From positions 1,426,001-1,490,000 of the forward strand of contig NZ_WLYK01000001.1 of the NCBI RefSeq assembly GCF_009707545.1: 64,000 nucleotides of DNA. Reading direction: 5' to 3'. The position numbers and the translations under genes were made by a program. Below are positions 6,664-16,189 of the stretch, piece by piece; positions within the stretch are counted from its first letter, which is position 1; each line of letters starts with the position of its first letter. The notes below the pieces were generated by a model, which did not search any database, was not told where the DNA came from, and saw nothing but the letters and a program-made list of their open reading frames with translations. The stretch is from Nakamurella alba. Its GTDB lineage: Bacteria; Actinomycetota; Actinomycetes; Mycobacteriales; Nakamurellaceae.

Positions 6664-9597
6664 TCAGGCCTTGTGGTCGGCCAGGATGCGGTCGATCAGT
6701 CGCTGCGGGTTCGCGGCGCCGACGGCCAGCAGGCGGTCGTTCGCCTCGCCGCCGAGCACGGACTCGGTGGCCACCCGGGACTGCTCGACCACCGGGGGCT
6801 GACGGTCGCGGACGTCCTGCATGCCGATGTCGCGCAGCACCTGGTCGGCGGCGCCCCACAGGGTCGCCGCCTCCTCGTGCCGGCCCAGGCAGGCGGTCGC
6901 CGCGGCCATCACACCGAGGGCGTCGCCGACGGTGAACGCATCCGGGAACCGCTCGGCGGTCAGGGCCAGCAACTCCGTGGTGTGCCCGACGGCCGCGGTC
7001 CAGCGGTCCGTGGCCAGCAGCCCGACGGAGCGGAAGAGCAGCACCCGGCAGAGCTGTGTACCCGGTGGGAAGGAGGCCGCCAGCTCGAAGGCCTCCTCGA
7101 TCAGCACCCACGACTCGTCGGTACGGCCGAGGTGCAGCAACTCCTCCGACGCCGCGAGCAGCAGCATGAGCAGGTCGTGCCGGTCTCCCGACGCCCGGGC
7201 ATCGGTGATGCCCTCCATCGCCACCGCATGCGCGGTGAGCCGGTCGCCGGCGTGCGAGGCCGCGAACCCGACGAAATCCCTTGCCAGCGCGATCAGTTCG
7301 GCGTTGCCCGAGGCAGCGGCCAGCACCCGCGCCTGCTGCCCGCAGCGAGCCGCCTCCTGGTGGTCCTGGCCCTGGATCGCCGCGACCGCGCCGAGCGAGC
7401 ACCAGCCGTTGACCAGCACCCGGTCCGGGGCGAGATCCAGTGCGGCGGCCTCGGCCAGACCGCGCCGCAGCACCTCGGCCCCCGAGGTCCGGTTCACGTA
7501 GATCGCCTGGGTTCCGGCGAGAACAGTCATCCGGACCCGGATGTCGTCCGAGAGGCCGACCCGATCGGCGAGCAGCTCGCTCCACCGGCAGCCTTCGGCG
7601 AGCCGGGACATCAGCAGCCAGTACCGGTGTGTCAGCAGGAGGACCGCTCCGGCCCGCTCCGCCGCCGGACCTGTTGCCCGGGTCAGCACGGAGGTCAGGG
7701 CATCGTGCCAGTCCTCCATCGTGCCCGCCGCGGTCACGGATTCCGGGCCGACCATCGCCGGACCGCAGGTCGCGGCGACATCCTCCACCGCCGCCAGGAG
7801 ATCGTCGAGATCCTCGTCCCGGCCGTCGATCTCGCGCAGATGCGAGCGCACCGGCGGGATCAGCCGGTACCGGCCGGTGTCGGACAGCTCGAGCAGCTGC
7901 GCGGCGACGGCGGTGTCCAGCGCGTCCAGCGGATCGCCGGGATCCTCGCCCTTCGCACCGAGCGCCTCGGCCAGTTCCAGGGGCACCCAGCCGTCGACGA
8001 CGCTGAGCCGGCGCAGCAGCTCACGGGCGGGATGGTCCAGGGTGCCGAGCGCGCCCTCGATGACCAGTCGGAGGGAGTGCTGGCGCGCCGGCATCGTCGA
8101 GCCGGTGACGTCGATCAGCGAGACCGCCGCCCGCTTCGTGCGTTCCAGCAGCTGTGCCGGGGTCAGCGAGCGGACCCGTTCGGCGGCGAGTCCGATGCCC
8201 AGCGGGATCCCGCCCAGGGACTCGCAGAGCTCCGCCGCCACCGCCGGGTCGACCGAGGTCAACTGCGGCCGCACCCGGGCGACGTGCATCAGGAACAGGT
8301 CGACCGCGGACGCGGCCGCGAGCGGCGGCACCGGCAGCATGTACTCGGAGCGGTTCTGCAGGGCACAGCGCGACGTGGTCACCACGACAAGTCCGGGCGC
8401 CGCGGCGAGCACCGACTCGACGACCTGCGCGGCATCGACGAGCTGCTCGACGTTGTCGGCGATCAGCACCGCGGGGGAGTCGCCGATGGCCGTGCCGATG
8501 GCCGTCAGCGGATCGTCGGCGTCGGAGATGCCCCACGCCCTGGCGATCCGGTCGGTCGCGAGTTCGGCGTCCAGCACGCCGTCCAGTTCGGCGACCACGA
8601 CCCGGGTGCCGTCCGCCTCCAGGCGGTGGGCCAGACCCAGCGCCAGTGTGGTCTTGCCGATCCCACCCATGCCCACGAGGTTCACGTGCCGCTGTCCGGT
8701 GCCGATGCGTCCGACGAGGTCGTCGAGGATCTCCGACCGCCCGGTGAAGCCGGCAGGCAGCGGCGGCAGCGGGATCCTCGGTGTCGCAGCCGGTTCCGAT
8801 TCCGGCGCCGGATCCGACGGAGCGGGCGGTTCCGGTTCCGGCACCGTGCCGGCGAGGATCTGCGCCTCGAGGGTGACCAGGTCCGCGCCCGGGTCGAGCC
8901 CGAGTTCGTCGGCCAGGGTGCGCCGGGCAGACCGGAGGGTGTCCAGGGCGGCGGACTGTCTGCCCGCCCGGTGGTGTGCGGTCGCCAGCAGCGCCCACGC
9001 CCGTTCGTCGAACGGGTGGTCGGCGACCAGTCGTTCGCCGGATGCCACCGCGTCCTCCGCCCGCCCCAGCCGCAACAGGGCGTCGATGAGATCCAGCCGC
9101 GCGCCGAGCATGGTGGAGGCCAGAGGCACCCGGGCCGGCCCGACGTAGGGGACGTCGTCCATCCCGGCGAACGGGGTGCCGCGCCAGAGAGCGACCGCCT
9201 CGGTCAGCCGGTCCACCGATCGGGCGGGTTCACCGGTGCGGAGCGCCACCCGGCCGGCGGCACATGCGGCCTCGAAGTCCACCCCGTCCACCGCCAACGG
9301 TCCGGCGGCGAGCAGGTAGGCGTCCCCGGTGCGGGTCACGTCGGCGCCGAGCGGTCGCAGTGCCTTCCGGAGGGCGGACACGTAGACCTGCACCGTGTTG
9401 CGTGCGGTGGCCGGAGGGTCCTCGCCCCAGACTGCGTCGATGATCTCCGACGTGGTGCTGGGCCGGGGGTGACGCAGCGCCAGCCAGCCGAGCACCGCCC
9501 GCTGCCGGAGACCGCCGAGCGGGACGTCGGAGCCGTCCGCGGCCGTGATCACCACGGGTCCCAGCAGGGCCAGGCGCGCCCGCGCCGTCGATGCCAC
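6664..9597 (-). CDS. SARP/AfsR-like transcriptional regulator with NTPase and TPR-like region
   Basis: The 977-aa protein opens with an OmpR-type winged helix (residues 1-95) followed by a bacterial transcriptional activation domain (about 100-245), the SARP signature (LRKALRPLGADV, AERLVADHPFDERAWALLATAHHR-type helices). A Pro-rich linker leads to a STAND/NB-ARC ATPase with Walker A GMGGIGKTTLA near residue 311 and a C-terminal helical-repeat region (550-977). This is the AfsR architecture, in which nucleotide binding gates a DNA-binding activator of secondary metabolism or stress genes. GTG 9597 follows GGTGAGGAAC. No biosynthetic cluster is next to it; the only same-strand neighbour is the small secreted protein. 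Confidence 0.88.
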   Translation of the reverse strand: MASTARARLALLGPVVITAADGSDVPLGGLRQRAVLGWLALRHPRPSTTSEIIDAVWGEDPPATARNTVQVYVSALRKALRPLGADVTRTGDAYLLAAGPLAVDGVDFEAACAAGRVALRTGEPARSVDRLTEAVALWRGTPFAGMDDVPYVGPARVPLASTMLGARLDLIDALLRLGRAEDAVASGERLVADHPFDERAWALLATAHHRAGRQSAALDTLRSARRTLADELGLDPGADLVTLEAQILAGTVPEPEPPAPSDPAPESEPAATPRIPLPPLPAGFTGRSEILDDLVGRIGTGQRHVNLVGMGGIGKTTLALGLAHRLEADGTRVVVAELDGVLDAELATDRIARAWGISDADDPLTAIGTAIGDSPAVLIADNVEQLVDAAQVVESVLAAAPGLVVVTTSRCALQNRSEYMLPVPPLAAASAVDLFLMHVARVRPQLTSVDPAVAAELCESLGGIPLGIGLAAERVRSLTPAQLLERTKRAAVSLIDVTGSTMPARQHSLRLVIEGALGTLDHPARELLRRLSVVDGWVPLELAEALGAKGEDPGDPLDALDTAVAAQLLELSDTGRYRLIPPVRSHLREIDGRDEDLDDLLAAVEDVAATCGPAMVGPESVTAAGTMEDWHDALTSVLTRATGPAAERAGAVLLLTHRYWLLMSRLAEGCRWSELLADRVGLSDDIRVRMTVLAGTQAIYVNRTSGAEVLRRGLAEAAALDLAPDRVLVNGWCSLGAVAAIQGQDHQEAARCGQQARVLAAASGNAELIALARDFVGFAASHAGDRLTAHAVAMEGITDARASGDRHDLLMLLLAASEELLHLGRTDESWVLIEEAFELAASFPPGTQLCRVLLFRSVGLLATDRWTAAVGHTTELLALTAERFPDAFTVGDALGVMAAATACLGRHEEAATLWGAADQVLRDIGMQDVRDRQPPVVEQSRVATESVLGGEANDRLLAVGAANPQRLIDRILADHKA

Positions 9598-9696
9598 CGT
9601 TCCTCACCCCCGCCCGCGGTCCCACCGGCACGCCCTGCCTCGTGTCCGGATTGTCGCAGTTCCCGGCGTCGGGCGCGAGGGATGTGGCGCCGGTTC

Positions 9697-9702
9697 GACT
9701 AG
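9697..9702 (+). promoter_or_regulatory. Probable -10 of tRNA-Met
   Basis: A TAGGGT hexamer (TANNNT type) lies about 28 bp before the tRNA-Met gene at 9731, in the sequence GACTAGGGTTCG. No clear -35 can be assigned. Confidence 0.4.
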
Positions 9703-9730
9703 GGTTCGCGACGGGGTCGACGACCCCAGC

Positions 9731-9804
9731 GGGGCGGTAGCTCAGTCGGTCAGAGCAGCGGACTCATAATCCGCCAGTCGTGGGTTCGAGCCCCACCCGC
9801 CCCA
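9731..9804 (+). tRNA. tRNA-Met (CAT), elongator type
   Basis: Complete cloverleaf: acceptor GGGGCGG/CCGCCCC with discriminator A, D-arm TAGCTCAGTCGGTCAGAGCA, anticodon loop CTCATAA (CAT), and T-arm GTGGGTTCGAGCCCCAC. A fully paired first position argues against initiator tRNA. The acceptor resembles actinobacterial elongator Met rather than tRNA-Ile2, but the two CAT types cannot be separated with certainty by eye. Confidence 0.9.
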
Positions 9805-9961
9805 CCCCGCACCGCAGGTCCTGGTGTCCGCCCCCGAATCCACCATTCGTGGGAGTGTGACCGACTGGTCACGTCCTGTCGCATTCGCGGCGAGAGAGCT
9901 ATCGTGGTAACAGCAGTCGAATCCAGGCTGCGACCTGCAGTGCTGCAGAAGGATGAGCCCG

Positions 9962-10327
9962 ATGGTTCGACAGACCGATTCCCTGCTCCCGTCACAAGGT
10001 TCCCCCGGACGCCCCGCGGGGCGGCAGACCGCTCGCGCTGTGCAACAGGACGCCGGCGCCGGCGCGGTGGACTGGACCGTGAGCCGGGACAGCTCCGACT
10101 TCTTCGAGGGATCGGTGTTCGTGGTCGCCGAGGACGGGCAGCAGCTCGGGTCGGCGACCTGCGACGCTCCGGGCGACGACGCCGCGGACCGGGCATTGGC
10201 CGAACTCGGCTGGACCCGGCTCGGGGACTGGACGCCCGACGAGTACGGGCGGCCGGCGGCCGTCGTCACCAGGTCGGAGGTCGTGGTGATCACCCTGCCG
10301 CCGCAGTCCGTCCCCGGTCAGGGCTGA
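9962..10327 (+). CDS. Conserved-looking hypothetical protein, 121 aa
   Basis: A short acidic protein with a low-complexity N-terminal 35 residues and then a compact alpha/beta segment (VDWTVSRDSSDFFEGSVFV to SEVVVITLP). I do not recognise the family. ATG 9962 is preferred to ATG 9953 because AGAAGG ends directly before 9953 and leaves a normal 9-nt spacer only for 9962. It stands alone between tRNA-Met and the acyltransferase gene. Confidence 0.6.
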   Translation: MVRQTDSLLPSQGSPGRPAGRQTARAVQQDAGAGAVDWTVSRDSSDFFEGSVFVVAEDGQQLGSATCDAPGDDAADRALAELGWTRLGDWTPDEYGRPAAVVTRSEVVVITLPPQSVPGQG

Positions 10328-10533
10328 CCTCCGCACCGCTCCGCACGTCGCTCCCTCCCGCCGACCGGGTGATTCCGGCGTGTCGCCCGCGGAAGGCGCG
10401 CGCCGTCTTGCCCCTCTGTGAACAACACCCGTAGCGTCAGCCACATCCCGATGACCGACGACCACCCTCACCGGTGGCGGATGTGACGTGCGTGCCCTCA
10501 CCGGCACGAGTAGGTGTGTGGAGTGACAGCGCA

Positions 10534-12567
10534 GTGACCCGTTCCCCCCGGATCAAGGGCTATGCCCGCGGCCTCGACGGGATCAGGGCCATCGCAGTGC
10601 TCGGAGTGGTCCTGTACCACGCGGGCGTGCCGTTCCTGCCGGGCGGATTCCTCGGTGTCGATCTCTTCTTCGTGGTCTCCGGCTACCTGGTCACCGCTCT
10701 GCTGCAGCGCGAGCACGACCGCACCGGCCGGATCGACCTGCGCGGGTTCTGGCTCAGGCGGGCCCGGAGGCTGCTGCCCGCGCTGTTGCTGATGTTGCTC
10801 GTGGTCTGCGCGGCGACGCTGGCCTGCGGCCGCGATCTCGGTGCCGGCCTGCGCTGGCAGCTCGCCGGGGCGCTGACCTTCTCCAGCAACTGGCTGCAGA
10901 TCGCCAACGGCTCCTCGTATCTCGAGACGATGGAACCCGCACTGCTGACCCATCTCTGGTCGCTCGCGGTGGAGGAGCAGTTCTACCTGCTGTGGCCACT
11001 GGCGGTGTTGTTCCTGCTGACGGTGGTGAAGGCCCGCCGCAGCCGGGCGGCCCTCGCCGTGCTCGTCGCACTGGCCTCCGCGGCCGCGATGTTCGCCGGT
11101 TACCGGACCGGCACCGACCCGACCCGGATCTACGCGGCCACCGATACGCACGGGTTCGGCCTGCTGCTCGGTGCCGCGCTGGCGCTGGCCCGCCCGGCCA
11201 GCGAGCTCGATCCGGTCCGCGGTGCCCGTCGCCGCGGCCGCGGGACCGACCTGCTCGGGTTCGCGAGCCTGGCCGTGGTGCTCGGCGGGATGGTCGTGCT
11301 CGACCTGGAGAACCCCTGGACCTACCGCGGCGGTCTCCTGCTGGTCAGCCTCGCGGCCGTCGGCCTCGTCGCGGTGACCATCCGCGGGTCCGGTCCGGTG
11401 GCGAAGCTGCTCGGATCCCGGGTGTTGCGTCCGGTCGGTGAGCGGTCCTACTCGCTCTACCTCTGGCACTGGCCGGCGGTGGTGATGGCCGATCGCATCC
11501 TGGCCGTCGACCTCGGCCGGCCGCTCGCCGCTGCCGTCGGGGTGGTGGCGGCGGTGCTGGCCACCGAGATCACCTTCCGGCTCGTCGAGCGGCCGATCCG
11601 CCGGTTCGGGTTCCGCGGCTACCTCCGCGCGGCCCGCCGGGTGCTGCTGCGGCGCGGCCGGGTCCGCCCGGTCCGCCGGTCCATGGCCTGGTTCGCGGCC
11701 ACCTGCCTCGGGGTGGTCACGGTGACCGCGGCCTGCGGGGTCGTGGCCGCGCCGGCCCGGTCCGGGCTGGAGATCCAACTGGCAGCGGGGGAGCAGGCAC
11801 TCGCCGAGGCATCTGCTGCCGCGCAGGCCTCCACGTCCGCCACGACAGTGCCGTCGACCACTGCGACCCCGTCAACCACTCCTGCGTCGACGACCCCGAC
11901 GACCGCCACGCAGCAGCCGACGCCGACGACGACAGCGAAGCCGACGACCCCGACGCCGTCGACCTCGAAGCCCACGACCCCGACGCCGACGACCTCGAAG
12001 CCGACGACCTCGAAGCCGACGACCTCGACGCCGACGAGCCCGAAGCCCACGACCACGCAGCAGCCGAAGCCGCCGAAGAACACCCCGCCGCCGCCGGAGG
12101 TGCCGGGGGACCGGATCGCGATGATCGGCGACTCGGTGATGCTGGCGGCGGCGCCGTCACTGCTGTCCCGGATGCCCGGGGCGTCGATCGACGCGGTCGT
12201 CTCCCGGCAGATCTGGGACCTGCCCGGGCTGCTGCCCGGGGGCGCGCAGGACCGGCCCTACGTGGTGATCGGACTGGGCACCAACGGCACCGAGCCGGCA
12301 CAGACCCTGGTCGACGCGCTCGGTGCGCTCCCGGAGTCGACGGTGGTGGTGCTGGTGACCACCTTCGGGCCGCAGGAGTGGCAGGACGACGCGAACGCGC
12401 AGATCGCCGCCGCCGCCTCGACGCGGGCGCACACCTGTGTGGCCGACTGGCGCGCTGCGATCGAGGGGAAGAAGGACCTGTTGGCGGCCGACGGCATCCA
12501 TCCCGGCCCGGAGGCCGGCGGGATCTACGCGGACCTGGTGGCGTCCACGCTGCGCAACTGCCACTGA
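10534..12567 (+). CDS. Membrane acyltransferase (acyltransferase-3) fused to SGNH hydrolase-like domain
   Basis: This 677-aa OafA/YrhL-type protein has about ten membrane helices in residues 1-395, with the acyltransferase-3 signatures GLDGIRAIAVLGVVLYHAG at the N-terminus and LFFVVSGYLVTALL. An extracytoplasmic Thr/Pro/Lys repeat linker (about 415-515, PTTSKPTTS-like units) leads to an SGNH domain with GDSVM (Ser about residue 533) and the catalytic Asp-His block DGIHPG near residue 652. The family moves acyl groups across the membrane onto cell-surface glycans or lipids. GTG 10534 is supported by GGAG 10 nt upstream; GTG 10516 is possible. Its 3' end overlaps the converging LysR gene by 43 bp. 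Confidence 0.85.
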   Translation: MTRSPRIKGYARGLDGIRAIAVLGVVLYHAGVPFLPGGFLGVDLFFVVSGYLVTALLQREHDRTGRIDLRGFWLRRARRLLPALLLMLLVVCAATLACGRDLGAGLRWQLAGALTFSSNWLQIANGSSYLETMEPALLTHLWSLAVEEQFYLLWPLAVLFLLTVVKARRSRAALAVLVALASAAAMFAGYRTGTDPTRIYAATDTHGFGLLLGAALALARPASELDPVRGARRRGRGTDLLGFASLAVVLGGMVVLDLENPWTYRGGLLLVSLAAVGLVAVTIRGSGPVAKLLGSRVLRPVGERSYSLYLWHWPAVVMADRILAVDLGRPLAAAVGVVAAVLATEITFRLVERPIRRFGFRGYLRAARRVLLRRGRVRPVRRSMAWFAATCLGVVTVTAACGVVAAPARSGLEIQLAAGEQALAEASAAAQASTSATTVPSTTATPSTTPASTTPTTATQQPTPTTTAKPTTPTPSTSKPTTPTPTTSKPTTSKPTTSTPTSPKPTTTQQPKPPKNTPPPPEVPGDRIAMIGDSVMLAAAPSLLSRMPGASIDAVVSRQIWDLPGLLPGGAQDRPYVVIGLGTNGTEPAQTLVDALGALPESTVVVLVTTFGPQEWQDDANAQIAAAASTRAHTCVADWRAAIEGKKDLLAADGIHPGPEAGGIYADLVASTLRNCH

Positions 12568-13484
12568 TCCGAGCTGGCCTCCAGCGCCACCCGGTGCAGC
12601 ACCTCCAGCAGCGGGGCGATGTGCGGCTGCCGTTCGGTGCCGGCGCGGTACTGCAGCCCGAGCCGGCGGACCGGCGCGTGCGGCCCGGAGATCGGCTTGA
12701 TCACCACATGGGCGGTCGGCAGCGAGTGGCCGGCCAGCCGCGGGATCACGCCGACACCGGCGCCGGCCGCGATCAGCGCCAGCACACCGGTGAAGTCGTC
12801 GGCGTGGTGCCGGACCCTGGGGGAGAAGCCGGTGCGCGCGCAGGCGGCGACGGCGATCTTCCAGCACGGCGTGCCGGGGACGTTGAGGATCCAGTTCTCC
12901 TCGGCCAGGTCGTCGAGCGACACCTCGTCGGAGCCCTGGGCGAGCGGATGGTCGGCAGGCAGGGCGATGTCGAGCTTGTCGTCCATCAACCGGGACACAG
13001 CGATCCGCGGATCCTCCTCGTTCACCGACCCCTCGATGCCGGTCAGCGTGACTGCGACGTCGACCGCGCGGGCCATCAGGGCGTCGGTCGCGCCCTCCGG
13101 CTGGGTCTCCCGGATGTGCACCTCGAGTCGCGAGTCCCGGGCCAGGTCGGCCATCGCCGGGACAGCCAGTGCGCTGATCGCGGTGGCGAAGGCACCCAGC
13201 CGCACGGTGCCGGCATCGCCGCGGCGGAAGGCAGCCAGATCCGCCTCGGCATGTTCCAGGTGCGAGAACACCTGATGGGCGTGGCTGAGCAGCAGTTGCG
13301 CCGCCGCGGTGAGCCGCACCCGGCGGCCGTCCGGCTCCAGCATCGGCACCCCGGCCTCCTTGGACAGGGCGGCCAGTTGCTGGGACACGGCGGACGGCGT
13401 GAGATGCACCGCGGCGGCGGTGGCGGCGATGGTGCCGCAGCGGTCGAGCTCGCGGAGCAGCTGGAGGCGACGCACATCGATCAT
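12525..13484 (-). CDS. LysR-family transcriptional regulator
   Basis: A 319-aa LTTR: the winged HTH (residues 1-60: LRELDRCGTIAATAAAVHLTPSAVSQQLAAL split over helix 2 and the recognition helix) is followed by a periplasmic-binding-protein-like effector domain (about 85-300). ATG 13484 gives the standard LTTR start; in-frame ATG codons at 13502 and 13508 would add a few residues. The divergent gene is a 45-aa membrane peptide at 13557, the natural first target. The 3' end runs 43 bp into the converging acyltransferase gene. Confidence 0.88.
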   Translation of the reverse strand: MIDVRRLQLLRELDRCGTIAATAAAVHLTPSAVSQQLAALSKEAGVPMLEPDGRRVRLTAAAQLLLSHAHQVFSHLEHAEADLAAFRRGDAGTVRLGAFATAISALAVPAMADLARDSRLEVHIRETQPEGATDALMARAVDVAVTLTGIEGSVNEEDPRIAVSRLMDDKLDIALPADHPLAQGSDEVSLDDLAEENWILNVPGTPCWKIAVAACARTGFSPRVRHHADDFTGVLALIAAGAGVGVIPRLAGHSLPTAHVVIKPISGPHAPVRRLGLQYRAGTERQPHIAPLLEVLHRVALEASSDQWQLRSVDATRSA

Positions 13485-13556
13485 GCAGCGGATCTTACGC
13501 ATATCCATCGCAATAAACAGATGGACGCGTGGATAAAACGGGCACATCCTTATCGC

Positions 13557-13694
13557 ATGACACTCCTCATCGTCCTGTTCCTGCTGGTGGCGCTCGCTGT
13601 GGCAGCGCCCTTCCTGGGTCGCGACTCGCGTCCGACCGGCTTCGCCAAGTGGGGTGACCAGTCCGCGGATCGCGGCCCCGTCGCCCGCTGGTGA
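13557..13694 (+). CDS. Small membrane protein, 45 aa
   Basis: A 45-codon open frame starts at ATG 13557 and encodes one strongly hydrophobic helix (MTLLIVLFLLVALAVAAPFL) followed by a polar tail ending in ADRGPVARW. It lies divergently 72 bp from the LysR start. No canonical ribosome binding site is seen, so the call rests on the clean membrane helix and the gene context. Function unknown. Confidence 0.5.
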   Translation: MTLLIVLFLLVALAVAAPFLGRDSRPTGFAKWGDQSADRGPVARW

Positions 13695-14083
13695 ATCCCT
13701 GTTGCTGTCCCCGCACGACCCCGGCTCCGCTACGCGACCAGCACAACCCCGCACCACCAATCCACCCGCACCCGACCACCCACCCACACGGCCGGGCCCC
13801 GGATGACCCAGCAGCCCGCAGGCTGACCGTCGCCAGGGCCCGGCCGTTCTCGTTCCCTGGCCCGACAACGATCCGTACCCGGGCTGGCGCAACACGGCCC
13901 TCGCGGGGCACACTGTCCTCAGAAGTGTGATAGAGCACCACAGATTCACAAGCTGCACTACAGTCACTAGAGTCACAGCAGAACGACTGGAGTGACAGGA
14001 GGACACCGCATACATCGCACCACTGCTCGTCCTGAAGAGATCCGCGTTGGGGAAGACGTCCGGAGATCGAAAAGGAGGCAGTC
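13695..14083. other. Intergenic region upstream of DUF3145 gene
   Basis: No gene is supported in these 389 bp. A perfect 12-bp inverted repeat (13788-13799 with 13836-13847, 36-nt loop) may end transcription of the small membrane protein. Further right, 13950-13985 contains overlapping TANNNT hexamers (TACAGT, TAGAGT) between repeated GTCAC words, the likely promoter of the DUF3145 gene. Confidence 0.45.
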
Positions 14084-14575
14084 GTGGTGACTCGTGGAGT
14101 GGTGTTCGTGCACTCGGCGCCCGCGGCGGTCTGTCCGCACGTCGAGTGGGCCATCGCCGGTGTGATCGGCGATCGGGTGTCCCTGTCGTGGACCCCGCAG
14201 CCGGCACAGCCGGGGACCTTGCGTGCCGAGGTGTCCTGGAAGGGCGACGCCGGCACCGGCGGCAAGCTGGCGACAGCGCTGCGCGCCTGGCCGATGGTCA
14301 GGTTCGAGGTGACCGAGGACGCCAGCGCCGGATCCGACGGCGAACGCATCTGTCATCTCCCCGAGCGCGGCATCTGGCGTACCGCCGTGTCCGCCAACGG
14401 CGACGTGATGATCGGTGAGGACCAGCTCCGCTCCATCCTGGACAAGGCCACCAGCCTCGACGGTCTGCGGCACGACCTCGGTCGTGCCCTCGGCATCGAC
14501 CTCGACGAGGAACTGGAGCCGTTCCGCCGCGCCGGCGACGGCACCCCCGTCACCTGGCTGCACCAGGTCGGCTGA
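14084..14575 (+). CDS. DUF3145 family protein
   Basis: The 163-aa product closely follows the actinobacterium-specific DUF3145 family: an N-terminal TRGVVFVHSAPAAVCPHVEW block, then SWTPQPAQPGTLRAE and RFEVTEDASAGSDGER. The family is conserved across actinomycetes and has no established function. AAAGGAGG at 14070-14077 gives a good site for GTG 14084 or the adjacent GTG 14087; MVTRGVV matches the usual family start length. Transcribed alone. Confidence 0.9.
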   Translation: MVTRGVVFVHSAPAAVCPHVEWAIAGVIGDRVSLSWTPQPAQPGTLRAEVSWKGDAGTGGKLATALRAWPMVRFEVTEDASAGSDGERICHLPERGIWRTAVSANGDVMIGEDQLRSILDKATSLDGLRHDLGRALGIDLDEELEPFRRAGDGTPVTWLHQVG

Positions 14576-14663
14576 CCCGTCCCGTCACCGCACCCGACAC
14601 CGCGACACGGCGGCTGACCTGCGGGGTTTGAAAGGCCGTCGGCAGCTCGACCATGCTGGACCG

Positions 14664-16136
14664 GTGCCGTTGCCCCTGTCCTCCCGTGCCCGCTCCGGTG
14701 TCCGTCGCCGTTCCGTTGCCGTCGCCGTGGGCCTGACCACGGCACTGCTGATCACCGCCGGGTGCTCGGGCGCCACCGACCAGGCCGACGTCACCGTCAC
14801 CGTCACCACCGCCGTCGCCAGCAGTACGAGCGCAGCGCCGACGACGAGTTCGTCCCGGCCGACGGCGTCCTCGGCGTCGTCAGCACCCTCCGCAGCTTCT
14901 TCAGTGCCCTCTGCCACCAGCCGGAGCACCTCCTTGGCCGCGCCGAGCTCCTCCGCGTCGAGCGCCCCTGCACCGCCCACGACGCCGCAGGCCTTCGTCA
15001 CGAAGCAGGACCAGGCGGCCGCCGCCACCCGAGTCGCGAAGATGACCGACGCGGAACTGGCCGGCGCGGTGATCATGGCGTCGTCCGCCGACGCGGTCGG
15101 CACCGACGCCGTGCAGCGGCTGCACCTGGGCGGGGTGATCCTGATGGGCAGCCAGGGGATCGTCGACGGCACCGACGGCGGCACCCCGGAGCAGGTCGCC
15201 GCGGTCACCGCAGCCTTGCAGCAGCAGTCGCCGGACCTGCCGGTGCTGGTCGGTACCGACCAGGAGTACGGCGACGTCACCCGGCTGGTCAACGGGTTCA
15301 CCGAGTTCCCCGGCGCCTCCACGCTCGCGGACATGGGCGACACCGCCACGGCCACCGCGCTCACCGAGCAGATCGCCGCCGCGGCCGCCCAGGAGATGCT
15401 CGCGGTCGGGATCACCGTCGACTTCGCCCCCGATGCCGACGTGCTGCCGGACGACGGCAGCCCTTCGTCGATCGGCGATCGCTCCTACGGCTCGGACCCG
15501 GAGCGGGTGGGCGCCTTCGTCGCCGCGGCGGTGAAGGGCTACCAGTCGGCCGGGCTCGCCGCCTCGCTCAAGCACTTCCCGGGCATCGGCGGCATCGCCG
15601 CGGACACCCACCAGAGCCTGCCCGAGCTCGGGGTCAGCTGCGAGACCTGGAACGCCGTCGGTGCGGTGCCGATGCGGGCCGGGGTGGACGCCGGTGTCGC
15701 CATGGTGATGACCGGGCACGTCACGCTGCCTGCCATCGGCGAGGACACCGTGCCGACCAGCCTGTCCGCCGGCGCGGTGACCGACCTGCTGAAGGGGAAG
15801 GGCAGCGACGGCTGCGAAGGTCTCGGGTTCACCGGGATCACCGTGACCGACTCCCTCCAGATGGCGCCGGTGGCCAACTCCTTCGCCTCCGGATCGGCCG
15901 CCGTCCAGGCGCTGCTGGCCGGGCAGGACCTGCTGCTGATGCCGGTGGACCCGGCCGCCGCGGTCACCGGCATCGTCGCCGCGCTGGCCTCCGGGGACCT
16001 GCCCCGGGAGCGCCTGGTGGACGCCGCCACCCGCGTCACCGCGCTGCGGGTCGCCACCGCCGATGTCACCCGTCCCTCGATGGACGTCATCGACAGCCAG
16101 GAGCACCGGGACCTGGCCGCGCAGGTGTGGGGCTGA
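14664..16136 (+). CDS. Glycoside hydrolase family 3 lipoprotein (beta-N-acetylhexosaminidase-like)
   Basis: The 490-aa product has a lipoprotein signal ending in LLITAGC (Cys34), a Ser/Ala/Thr-rich spacer (about 40-115) and a GH3 TIM barrel. The NagZ-type motif KHFPGIGG..ADTH (near residue 302) supplies the family Asp-His general acid/base, and VTDSLQM (near 393) carries the candidate nucleophilic Asp. These enzymes release N-acetylglucosamine from cell-wall fragments; here it would act outside the membrane. GTG 14664 begins the signal peptide; no good SD is visible, so the message may be leaderless. Confidence 0.85.
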   Translation: MPLPLSSRARSGVRRRSVAVAVGLTTALLITAGCSGATDQADVTVTVTTAVASSTSAAPTTSSSRPTASSASSAPSAASSVPSATSRSTSLAAPSSSASSAPAPPTTPQAFVTKQDQAAAATRVAKMTDAELAGAVIMASSADAVGTDAVQRLHLGGVILMGSQGIVDGTDGGTPEQVAAVTAALQQQSPDLPVLVGTDQEYGDVTRLVNGFTEFPGASTLADMGDTATATALTEQIAAAAAQEMLAVGITVDFAPDADVLPDDGSPSSIGDRSYGSDPERVGAFVAAAVKGYQSAGLAASLKHFPGIGGIAADTHQSLPELGVSCETWNAVGAVPMRAGVDAGVAMVMTGHVTLPAIGEDTVPTSLSAGAVTDLLKGKGSDGCEGLGFTGITVTDSLQMAPVANSFASGSAAVQALLAGQDLLLMPVDPAAAVTGIVAALASGDLPRERLVDAATRVTALRVATADVTRPSMDVIDSQEHRDLAAQVWG

Positions 16137-16176
16137 TCCACCCGACCCGACCCGGCCCGGCCGCGGCCCCCGGGGT

Positions 16177-16182
16177 TAGCGT
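16177..16182 (+). promoter_or_regulatory. -10 element for leaderless transcript
   Basis: TAGCGT seven nt upstream of ATG 16190 fits the actinobacterial TANNNT leaderless pattern. Confidence 0.55.
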
Positions 16183-16189
16183 GGACCGC

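Noticed and set aside
6673-9702. A 1009-codon open frame on the plus strand
   Set aside because: It is antisense to the SARP regulator, whose domains are clear; the translation is low-complexity and rich in Arg, Gly, Gln and His, as expected for a GC-driven shadow frame.
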